Assembly: GCF_001545075.1 (NCBI RefSeq)
Contig: NZ_FCOB02000025.1
Location: forward strand, 1-64,000
Origin: Caballeronia ptereochthonis
Lineage (GTDB): Bacteria > Pseudomonadota > Gammaproteobacteria > Burkholderiales > Burkholderiaceae
DNA length: 64,000 nt
Reading direction: 5' to 3'
The number at the start of each line of letters is the position of its first letter. The stretch's first letter is position 1. The notes below the pieces were generated by a model that was not told where the DNA came from, did no database searches, and saw only the letters and a list, made by a program, of their open reading frames with translations. The translations under genes and the position numbers were made by a program. Shown in pieces: positions 16,920 to 23,587 of the stretch.

Positions 16920-17789
16920 ATGCGCCAGGGGTGGTACGTGTTCTTTTCGAAACATCGAAGAAGCGTTGCTGCGTGCGCGAGCTGCGCGCTGTTGTGCTGG
17001 TCCGTCTTCGCTCTTGCGGCCGGGACGCACGGCGGCGGTGCTGCGAGCACTGTCGGTGCCGCGAGCGGCGTCCCGACGCCAAGCATCATGTCGGCCGAAT
17101 CGCTCCCGCCCGACTTTGCCGGCGACGATCCCGAATACGTCAGGGACGCGCTCGCCGGCCACCCGTCGCCCGGACAGCCGCCATCGATCACCAGCCGGGT
17201 ACGCGCTTTTCTTTCGCGTCCGTTCGGGAAGTGGGAACATGGCGCATCGGCGGCATCGGGTGCGAGCCGGCCGCAAGCGCAAACGAACGCGCAGTCGGAC
17301 CGCACGTTCGTGTTCGTCATCCCCGTTTCATACGGCGTGCGCTATCAGGCGAAGAAGAAGGTGCTCACGGTGAACGTCTCGCTCGCGGCGCCGGAAGATC
17401 CGCGGGCCATCCTGCTCAAGCAGACGGTCAAGGGACAAAGCGGCCGCAAGCTCGTCGTCGCGCCCGAGGCAAAGGCGAAGGGTTTCGTCCAGACTTTCGA
17501 CGCCATCCAGTTGAGGTCGGAAGGCAGCGCCAGGACGACGGTCACCGGTCGCACGCTGCTGCCGAACTTCGATCACGGGCACGGCAACAGCGACTTCGCG
17601 ATCGTGCTCATCTGCACGCTCGAGCCTCCGTATCTGACGGACGATGTCGAGCACAGCGCGCCGACCGACGAAGAGCCGACCGACATCACGCGCAGAACGT
17701 CCACGCTGAACGGCAGCGTCGACGCCGCATGGCTCATCGATCGCCAGGACGGCACGATCGTGACCAAGCGCCTGCGCCTCGTCAAATAG
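16920..17789 (+). CDS. Secreted protein of unknown function
   Basis: Protein of 289 residues with a clear signal peptide (basic start, hydrophobic stretch about 17-33, cleavage near ALAAG). A Ser/Ala/Gly/Pro-rich spacer (about 35-130) leads to a compact C-terminal domain starting RTFVFVIPVSYGVRYQAKKKVLTV that looks beta-rich, with many charged residues. There is one Cys in the mature domain. I do not recognise the family. It is flanked by the sugar-acid cluster and by a convergent MlrC gene, neither of which suggests a role. Start ATG at 16920 has no strong ribosome site. Confidence 0.65.
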   Translation: MRQGWYVFFSKHRRSVAACASCALLCWSVFALAAGTHGGGAASTVGAASGVPTPSIMSAESLPPDFAGDDPEYVRDALAGHPSPGQPPSITSRVRAFLSRPFGKWEHGASAASGASRPQAQTNAQSDRTFVFVIPVSYGVRYQAKKKVLTVNVSLAAPEDPRAILLKQTVKGQSGRKLVVAPEAKAKGFVQTFDAIQLRSEGSARTTVTGRTLLPNFDHGHGNSDFAIVLICTLEPPYLTDDVEHSAPTDEEPTDITRRTSTLNGSVDAAWLIDRQDGTIVTKRLRLVK

Positions 17790-17803
17790 CAGGCACGCTT
17801 GGC

Positions 17804-19291
17804 TCAATACTCGACGTTCGCATCCAGCGGATAGACAGGCCGCTTCAGATTGCCGTATGAGAAAAGCCCGTAGTCGGAGCTCGTGACGCCACGACTGTCG
17901 CATTCGACGAGTCCGCCCGCGATCGGCACGAACACCGGACGGCAATACATGCGCGACTTGAGGATCAGAAACCGCGCGGTGCGAGGATCGATGCCTACGC
18001 TTTCGAACACGCCCAGATCCCAGGGCTCGTGTGTGCGCTCCGTCACGAGAATGCACGCCTTCGGTGTTTCGATCACGGCCGCGCGTCCCATGTAAGCGCG
18101 CTGCCCGGTGTAAGTCGGACCGCTGATGATGTATTCGCCGTCCGTCAGCGCGCGCACGACGCCGGTGACTTCTAGCGGTGGCTTGCCGCGCGAGGCCACG
18201 CTCGCGAGCTTGTTGCCGATGCCGACCGTGACCGTTGCGCCCTCGCCCGCGGCAAAGAGCTTCGCGACGGCTTGCGGATCGCACAACGGTCCGACGACGA
18301 TGCCATCGAGCCCCTGTTTCAACGCTTCCTCGAACGCATCGGTGGTGTCACATGTTCCGCCGGACATGCAGTTGTCGCCGTGATCGAGCAGAAGCACCGG
18401 CTTGTCGGTTGCGCGCGCAAGCTGGGCGCCTTCGCTGATCGAATGCACGAGCGGTGCGCTGCGATACACGAAGCCTTCACGTTCGTTCCAGATCTGTCGC
18501 GCGATACGGTTCGCCACACCCTGCGCCTTTGCACGCTCGCCGTTCGCGACAACGACGACACTGATGCAAGGCGCCTCGATATCCGCGAGAGAAAAGCCCG
18601 GCAACACCGATACCGCCAGCACGCCGTCCTCGCCTTCCGCGGCGCGCGCGGCGTCGACGGCACGCTTCATCGCGCCCTCGGCCGTCGCGCTTCTGAGCGT
18701 GTGCGTGATGAGCGGCGGCTGCGCCCACGCGATCACGGGCCTTGCCTTGCCATGCATCTGATCGAGCAACAGTCGCGCGGCATGCTCGCCGCTCTCATAC
18801 ATATCGACGTGCGGATAGGTCTTGAAGCTCACGATCACATCCGCGTGATCGATCATCTTTTGCGTGACGTTCGCATGCAGATCGAGCGATACGGCGATCG
18901 GCGCATGCGGCAGCACGCGTCGCACTCGTTCGAGCAGATCGCCTTCGCCATCGGGGGAATTTTCCGCGACCATCGCACCGTGCAAGTCGAGCATCACGGC
19001 GTCACAGCCGTCGGCCGCTTCGACGATCGATGCGCAGATCGCGTCGTAGGCCGCAGCCGCCACGCGCCCGCTCGGATTCGCCGACGCGGATATCGGCGTG
19101 ATGATCTGCGCATCCTCGCGCTCGGCCGCATCGATGAACGCGGACATCGCAGTGCGCATGCCCGCGTTCTCGCGATATGCGTCCTCGCCGTAACAGGGAC
19201 CATCGCGCCCGAAGGCTTCGAGCGGCGTCGCCACCGGCGAAAATGTATTGGTCTCGTGATTCATTCGCGCGATGAGGATCTTCATGCGCAT
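17804..19291 (-). CDS. MlrC-like metallopeptidase/amidohydrolase family protein
   Basis: Protein of 495 residues related to microcystinase C (MlrC: DUF1485 and MlrC C-terminal domains). Likely metal ligands sit in MNHETNTFSP (residue 10 on), DLHGAM, SLDLHANV and LLLDHGDNCMSGGTCD. Only a few relatives degrade microcystin or linear peptides; most are of unknown substrate, so no toxin degradation should be assumed. GAAGGAG lies 8 bases before the ATG at 19291. It is divergent from a LysE exporter gene, with which it shares a 183-base promoter region. Confidence 0.82.
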   Translation of the reverse strand: MRMKILIARMNHETNTFSPVATPLEAFGRDGPCYGEDAYRENAGMRTAMSAFIDAAEREDAQIITPISASANPSGRVAAAAYDAICASIVEAADGCDAVMLDLHGAMVAENSPDGEGDLLERVRRVLPHAPIAVSLDLHANVTQKMIDHADVIVSFKTYPHVDMYESGEHAARLLLDQMHGKARPVIAWAQPPLITHTLRSATAEGAMKRAVDAARAAEGEDGVLAVSVLPGFSLADIEAPCISVVVVANGERAKAQGVANRIARQIWNEREGFVYRSAPLVHSISEGAQLARATDKPVLLLDHGDNCMSGGTCDTTDAFEEALKQGLDGIVVGPLCDPQAVAKLFAAGEGATVTVGIGNKLASVASRGKPPLEVTGVVRALTDGEYIISGPTYTGQRAYMGRAAVIETPKACILVTERTHEPWDLGVFESVGIDPRTARFLILKSRMYCRPVFVPIAGGLVECDSRGVTSSDYGLFSYGNLKRPVYPLDANVEY

Positions 19292-19437
19292 GCGCGTATC
19301 TCCTTCGACAGATGCTTTGGTTGTTCCGGCCAATCGCAATCCGTCGCTCATGATACATAGACGGACCGCACCACGCGGAGGATGCCGCAGAGCAAAATCC
19401 ACGGCCTCCGGCGTATCATGCATGTGGCATGCATTCC

Positions 19438-19451
19438 GGCATTTTGCATGC
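19438..19451 (-). repeat. Dispersed 14-bp motif GCATGCAAAATGCC, copy 2
   Basis: Exact copy on the minus strand, 24 bases before the LysE start, in the divergent MlrC/LysE promoter region. The 25 bases to its left contain two further GCAT/ATGC words. Confidence 0.7.
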
Positions 19452-19474
19452 CGCATACCGAAGGAGACAAATCG

Positions 19475-20119
19475 ATGACCGCATCAACCGCCGTACTCGC
19501 GATCCTGTTCTCGCTGCTGCTGGGCGCGATGATCCCCGGCCCGAGCTTCGTGATCGTAGCCCGCAATGCGATAGGCGTATCGCGCACAGATGGGTTGGCG
19601 ACCGCGCTCGGCATGGGCGTGGGCGGGATCTTCTTCGGCGGCATCGCGCTGGCCGGACTCTATACGTTGCTCGTCGCCGTCGAATGGCTCTATATCGCGC
19701 TGAAGGTCGCCGGCGGGCTCTATCTGATCCATATCGCCTTGAAAATATGGCGCGGCGCCGCGCAACCGATGCAGATGTCGACGCGAAGCGAGGCGGCCGC
19801 TCCCGCGAAAAGCGCGCGCAAGTCGTTCTGGCTCGGCCTCACGACGCAGCTGAGCAATCCCAAGACTGCGATCTGGTACGGCAGCATCTTCGCGGCGCTC
19901 CTGCCGCAGCATCCCCCGCTGTGGTGCTACTTCGTGCTGCCGCCGATGGTCTTCGCGATCGAGACGGGCTGGTACACGATCGTCGCGCTCGGCTTTTCCA
20001 GCCAACGTCCGCGCGAGATGTACCTGCGTGCGAAAAAGTGGATCGACCGCGTGGCCGCGGGCGTGATCGCGGCGCTCGGCTTGCGCCTCGTGCTGACCGC
20101 GGGCAAGGCTGGCCTGTGA
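19475..20119 (+). CDS. LysE/RhtB-family exporter
   Basis: Inner-membrane exporter of 214 residues, the family's usual length, with six predicted helices. It has the characteristic start LLLGAMIPGPSFVIVARNAI (P-G-P motif in helix 1) and the conserved G-L-x-x-Q-L-S-N-P-K-x-x sequence near residue 125. Family members export amino acids such as lysine, homoserine or threonine. The ATG at 19475 has AAGGAGACA 7 bases upstream; residues encoded before it are not conserved. Divergent from the MlrC-like gene, so it could export a product of that enzyme, which is inference. Confidence 0.88.
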   Translation: MTASTAVLAILFSLLLGAMIPGPSFVIVARNAIGVSRTDGLATALGMGVGGIFFGGIALAGLYTLLVAVEWLYIALKVAGGLYLIHIALKIWRGAAQPMQMSTRSEAAAPAKSARKSFWLGLTTQLSNPKTAIWYGSIFAALLPQHPPLWCYFVLPPMVFAIETGWYTIVALGFSSQRPREMYLRAKKWIDRVAAGVIAALGLRLVLTAGKAGL

Positions 20120-20166
20120 TGGCGCATGCCTAAGCCGAAACGGCATTCAGGATTTTGAATGCAAAG

Positions 20167-20196
20167 GGCCGGGCGCGCCGCAAGGCACGCCCGGCC
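20167..20196. terminator. Intrinsic terminator-like hairpin after LysE gene
   Basis: GGCCGGGCG and CGCCCGGCC form a 9-bp stem with a 12-base loop, followed by TCTT. It separates the LysE gene from the convergent small-peptide gene and could act on both. Confidence 0.65.
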
Positions 20197-20227
20197 TCTT
20201 CACATGAGCGCCTTCAAGGCGGGCGCG

Positions 20228-20422
20228 TCACAGCGGATGCAGCTTGCCGTTCAGGTCCATCGTCCACTGCGAGCCATCCTTGAACGTCAGCACGCCGCTC
20301 TGGGCGTCGATATGGATAGGCCTGCCCGCCGGCTCCTTCTTGTCGCCGCCGACGATGCGGGTCATTTCGGCTGAGGACAGTTCTTCCGCGTGGGTCAGAT
20401 CATCGAGCTTCAGTTGCGTCAT
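20228..20422 (-). CDS. Small peptide with double-glycine leader (putative RiPP/bacteriocin-like precursor)
   Basis: Peptide of 64 residues starting at the ATG 20422, with a very good ribosome site (AAGGAG, 8 bases upstream). Residues 14-26, ELSSAEMTRIVGG, match the double-glycine leader consensus (L-S-x2-E-L/M-x2-I-x-G-G), so C39-type cleavage after G26 would release a 38-residue core. The core is polar, has one W and no Cys, and ends in P-L. No C39 peptidase transporter or modification enzyme is in the window. The same frame is open upstream to 20716, and a strong AAAGGAGGGG site precedes an ATG pair near 20638-20641, so a longer form is possible but its sequence is Arg-rich and looks non-coding. 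Confidence 0.6.
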   Translation of the reverse strand: MTQLKLDDLTHAEELSSAEMTRIVGGDKKEPAGRPIHIDAQSGVLTFKDGSQWTMDLNGKLHPL

Positions 20423-20757
20423 GACGTTTCTCCTTGCGATGCGTGAACGAGGATCGAGCGCGTGCTGGCGCCCGCCAGGTTCTTTTGCATCGGGTATGCC
20501 AATCGGCGCGGCCTCGGCTTCGATACGCGCCGGGCACTGTGCCGCGGGCCTGCGACGCACGCGCTCCCTCGACTCCCTGAACCCGTCAGTTCGACTCCGC
20601 CCAACAGGACGCGCGCGAACTGTCGGCATTCGCAACATCATCCCCTCCTTTCGTTTCGCTAACACTCTCGATGCCCACCGTGCATTGGCGCAGGACTTGC
20701 TTTTCCCGGGGCTCAAACATCCGGCGACACGACCGGTGCCTGCACAAGGAGGAGATG
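20423..20757. other. Intergenic region between GG-leader peptide and sigma-54 activator
   Basis: Divergent promoter region of about 335 bases. The right end carries AAGGAGGAG just before the activator start. On the minus strand a second strong Shine-Dalgarno-like sequence (AAAGGAGGGG, about 20642-20651) precedes ATG codons at 20641 and 20638 that are in frame with the small peptide gene. I see no clear sigma-70 or sigma-54 promoter and no terminator. Confidence 0.4.
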
Positions 20758-22701
20758 ATGCAAGACGACATCCGCGACATCGCGGCTTCCCACGACGAAC
20801 GAGAGAACGGCTGGCTGATCCCGTCGATCCGCAAGGCGCACGAACGGTCGGAGACGTTCGGTCTGAACGCGTCTACGCGACCCGACTACGACGTGCTGAC
20901 CGACGGCGAGCTGCTGCTCAAGCTCGAACAGAACCGGGTGCTATGTGCGCACGCGACGCCGGTCATGGAGACCTTGCGCGAGCAGATCGTCAACACGCAG
21001 AGCATGATCGTGCTGACCGATGCGCAGGGACTCATCCTCCATTCCACCGGCGACGACGACTTCCTCGCCCGCGCGGAGAAAGTCGCGCTCAGGGCCGGCG
21101 CCAACTGGGCCGAGGAACGGCAAGGGACCAATGCGATCGGTACGGCGATCGCCGAGCGGTCTCCCACCGTCGTGCACGGCGATCAGCACTATCTCGCGGC
21201 CAACCGCTTCCTGACGTGCTCCAGCGTGCCGATTCTCGACCCTTACGGCGAGCTGATCGGCGTGCTCGACGTGACAGGCGATCACCGCAGCTACCATCGC
21301 CACACGATGGCGCTCGCGCGCATGTCCGTGCAGATGATCGAAAACCATCTGTTTTCCAGCACTTTTCAGGGCATGCTGCAGATCGCGTTTCACAGCCGCC
21401 CCGAGTTTCTCGGCACGCTGATGGAAGGCATCATGGCCTTCACATGCGATGGCCGCTTCCTGTCGGCAAACCGCAGCGCACAGTTCCAGTTCGGCCTGCC
21501 GCTCACGGCGATGCGCGCGCACACGCTCTCTTCGCTCTTCGGACTGTCGAGCGCGCATCTGATCGATCGTTCGCGCGCGAGCCGCGGGCCGCATATGACG
21601 CTCGATCTGAACAACGGCACCGTGGTGTGCGCCCGCGTGCGGCTGAATCGCGCGCCGGTGGCCGACATGCCGTCCATGTCGCTTGCGACGCGAGCGGCGC
21701 CGCGACCGTCCGCTTCGAAAGACGCGTCATCGAAACTGGCCTCGCTCGATACCGGCGACCCGAAAGTCGCTGCCGTGATCGGCAAGGTGCGCAAGGTGAT
21801 CGGCAAGGACATACCGATCCTCATCACCGGCGAAACCGGCACCGGCAAGGAGCTGTTCGCGCAAGCCATTCACGGCGATTCGCCGCGTCGCGCGGGGCCG
21901 TTCGTCGCGGTGAACTGCGCTTCGATTCCGGAGAACCTGATCGAATCCGAGCTCTTCGGCTATGAAGAAGGCGCGTTCACGGGCGCGCGGCGCAAGGGGG
22001 CGGCGGGCAAGCTCATGCAGGCGAACGGCGGCACGCTCTTTCTGGACGAAATCGGCGACATGCCTTATTCGCTGCAAGTCAGGCTCTTGCGCGTGCTGCA
22101 GGAGCGCGTCGTCGATCCGCTTGGATCGAGCAAGTCGATACCGGTCGACGTCGCGATCATCTGCGCGACGCACCGCAATTTGCGCGAAATGATCGCGCAG
22201 AACCGCTTCCGCGAGGATTTGTACTACCGCCTGAACGGCCTCGTCGTGAAACTGCCGCCCTTGCGCGAGCGCACCGACCTTGCGGCTGTGATCACGAAGA
22301 TGCTGGACACGGTGAGCGCCGAAGAAGCGTGCGGCGTGCGCCTGTCCATCGACGAGGAAGTCATGACGCTCTTCGAACACTACGCGTGGCCGGGCAATTG
22401 CCGGCAACTGGGCAATCTGCTGCGCACCGCAGCCGCCATGGTGGACGACGACGGCTGCATCCGCCGGGACCATCTTCCCGAAGACTTCTTCGAGGAGCCA
22501 CGAAGCACCGTGCAGAACATGTCTGAAGCATACGCTTCACCGACGCTCGCCTCGGGGCGCCTTCAGGAAGTCACCGCTACGGTGATCGCGGCGACGCTTG
22601 CTCGTCATCGTGGCAACGTATCCGCGGCGGCGCGCGCACTCGGCGTCTCGCGCAACACCATCTATCGCAAGATGCCCTTCTGTTCAACAATGGAGCAATG
22701 A
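20758..22701 (+). CDS. Sigma-54-dependent activator, AcoR-like (GAF, AAA+, Fis HTH)
   Basis: Enhancer-binding protein of 647 residues. A GAF-type sensor occupies about 70-210 (EERQGTNAIGTAIAER, a typical AcoR sequence). The central AAA+ domain has Walker A GETGTGKE at 358-365, the sigma-54 contact loop GAFTGA from residue 405, and Walker B GGTLFLDEIGDM. A C-terminal Fis-type helix-turn-helix follows (GNVSAAARALGVSRNTIYRK). Relatives control acetoin and quinoprotein alcohol dehydrogenase genes. Here it directly precedes pqqA, pqqD and a PQQ-dependent dehydrogenase, and two sigma-54 promoters lie downstream at 22831 and 23494. ATGs at 20755 and 20758 are both possible; the second has better spacing from AAGGAGG. 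The ligand is unknown, but an alcohol or aldehyde is likely. Confidence 0.9.
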   Translation: MQDDIRDIAASHDERENGWLIPSIRKAHERSETFGLNASTRPDYDVLTDGELLLKLEQNRVLCAHATPVMETLREQIVNTQSMIVLTDAQGLILHSTGDDDFLARAEKVALRAGANWAEERQGTNAIGTAIAERSPTVVHGDQHYLAANRFLTCSSVPILDPYGELIGVLDVTGDHRSYHRHTMALARMSVQMIENHLFSSTFQGMLQIAFHSRPEFLGTLMEGIMAFTCDGRFLSANRSAQFQFGLPLTAMRAHTLSSLFGLSSAHLIDRSRASRGPHMTLDLNNGTVVCARVRLNRAPVADMPSMSLATRAAPRPSASKDASSKLASLDTGDPKVAAVIGKVRKVIGKDIPILITGETGTGKELFAQAIHGDSPRRAGPFVAVNCASIPENLIESELFGYEEGAFTGARRKGAAGKLMQANGGTLFLDEIGDMPYSLQVRLLRVLQERVVDPLGSSKSIPVDVAIICATHRNLREMIAQNRFREDLYYRLNGLVVKLPPLRERTDLAAVITKMLDTVSAEEACGVRLSIDEEVMTLFEHYAWPGNCRQLGNLLRTAAAMVDDDGCIRRDHLPEDFFEEPRSTVQNMSEAYASPTLASGRLQEVTATVIAATLARHRGNVSAAARALGVSRNTIYRKMPFCSTMEQ

Positions 22702-22712
22702 CCCGTTGCATC

Positions 22713-22735
22713 GGGTGTTTCACCTCGATACACCC
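22713..22735. promoter_or_regulatory. Candidate upstream activator site for sigma-54 activator
   Basis: GGGTGT and ACACCC are inverted 6-bp arms separated by 11 bases, about 96 bases upstream of the -24 element at 22831. The position suits an enhancer-binding protein site. A partly overlapping hairpin, ACCCG/CGGGT (22701-22716), lies at the activator stop codon. Which of the two has a function cannot be told from sequence. Confidence 0.35.
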
Positions 22736-22830
22736 TTGTCACCAAGAGGTACAGCCCGGACGTGCTGGCCGCGCATCATCGAAATCGAACTGAAAGAATG
22801 ATCGTGCGTCTGCACGGTCGATTCATGGAA

Positions 22831-22846
22831 GGCATGGAGCTTGCAT
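22831..22846 (+). promoter_or_regulatory. Sigma-54 promoter (-24/-12) upstream of pqqA
   Basis: GGCATGGAGCTTGCAT has the required GG (22831-22832) and GC (22843-22844) dinucleotides separated by exactly 10 bases, with the TTGCA form of the -12 element. Transcription would start near 22856, about 54 bases before the pqqA ATG. The AcoR-like activator is encoded immediately upstream. Confidence 0.65.
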
Positions 22847-22909
22847 TTTCGACGCCCGATCGCGAAACGGTTTGCGATCGCAACTCGAACATCAGCAAAG
22901 GAGATGACC

Positions 22910-22984
22910 ATGCAATGGAGCACCCCCGCCTTTACCGATATGCGTTTCGGCTTCGAGATCACGATGTATATCGCCACCCGCTAG
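22910..22984 (+). CDS. pqqA: PqqA, precursor peptide of the cofactor PQQ
   Basis: A 24-residue peptide encoded from the ATG at 22910, preceded by AAAGGAGATGACC. It has the family pattern W-x-x-P-A-[FY]-T-D-x-R at the start and F-G-F-E-[IV]-T-M-Y at the end. The Glu and Tyr three residues apart (E16 and Y20, here E-I-T-M-Y) are the atoms' source for pyrroloquinoline quinone. PqqE and PqqD act on this peptide in the cytoplasm. It lies 208 bases after the sigma-54 activator and behind a sigma-54 promoter. It is too short for standard ORF calls. pqqB, pqqC and pqqE are not in the window. Confidence 0.93.
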   Translation: MQWSTPAFTDMRFGFEITMYIATR

Positions 22985-22997
22985 CGCCTCGATGAAG

Positions 22998-23029
22998 GCA
23001 TGCCCGGGTTCCACCGAACCCGGGCATGC
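22998..23029 (+). terminator. Strong hairpin between pqqA and pqqD (attenuator/terminator)
   Basis: GCATGCCCGGGTTC and GAACCCGGGCATGC form a perfect 14-bp stem with a CACC loop, followed by ATCTTCTTCC. It starts 13 bases after the pqqA stop. The tail is T-rich but not a pure T-run, so partial termination or 3-prime protection of the short pqqA message is likely, which would give more pqqA than pqqD transcript. Confidence 0.8.
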
Positions 23030-23053
23030 ATCTTCTTCCCGGATTTCTTCCAC

Positions 23054-23335
23054 ATGAACCCGACCACCGCGCGTGCAACCGCACGCACGCGTCCACGTTT
23101 GCGCGCGCCATGGAAGCTGCATTGGCATGCGGACATGCGTTCGTGCGAAATCGTGCATTCACGCGGCAGCGTCGAACTGAACCGCAGCGCGGGCGAAATA
23201 CTCGCGCGCTGCGACGGCACGCGCGAGCTGGACGACATCATCGGCGAACTCGAAGCGCGCTTCGGCACGTCGGGTCTTGCCGCGGACGTGTATCGCTTCA
23301 TCGACGAGGCGCGCCGTCTCGGCTGGCTCGATTGA
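23054..23335 (+). CDS. pqqD: PqqD, PQQ peptide chaperone
   Basis: Protein of 93 residues, the normal size of PqqD. It has the family landmarks RPRLRAPWKLHW, a mid-protein ELNRSAGEILARCDGTREL (the L-N-x-[ST]-A-x-x-I-L-x-x-C-[DN]-G core), and a C-terminal DVYRFIDEARRLGWLD. It binds PqqA and presents it to the radical SAM enzyme PqqE. The ATG at 23054 has only a weak ribosome site (GGATT). The usual pqqABCDE order is broken here: pqqA is followed directly by pqqD. Confidence 0.88.
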   Translation: MNPTTARATARTRPRLRAPWKLHWHADMRSCEIVHSRGSVELNRSAGEILARCDGTRELDDIIGELEARFGTSGLAADVYRFIDEARRLGWLD

Positions 23336-23493
23336 ACATCGCGTCGAATCGCGACTGTCACATCGGGCAACACGCCAGCCTCTCACTGCTCCACGATGCA
23401 ACACACCTGAACATGCTCCGCGCGGCGCGGCGATGCATCGTCGTTTGAGCGACATCCGCATGCAGCAAGGAATGCGAGCACACGAAACGTCAA

Positions 23494-23509
23494 TGGCACA
23501 TGACTTGCC
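23494..23509 (+). promoter_or_regulatory. Sigma-54 promoter (-24/-12) upstream of PQQ dehydrogenase
   Basis: TGGCACATGACTTGCC matches the sigma-54 consensus TGGCAC-N5-TTGC at every defined position, with 10 bases between GG and GC. Transcription would begin near 23521, about 67 bases before the dehydrogenase ATG at 23588. This is one of the best promoter matches in the window. Confidence 0.82.
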
Positions 23510-23587
23510 TTGATGAGCTCGCAACCGCTTCGCATGCCTATAGAGATTCAAACAAGACGTCGCACCCGAGATTCCCAGGAGACAACG

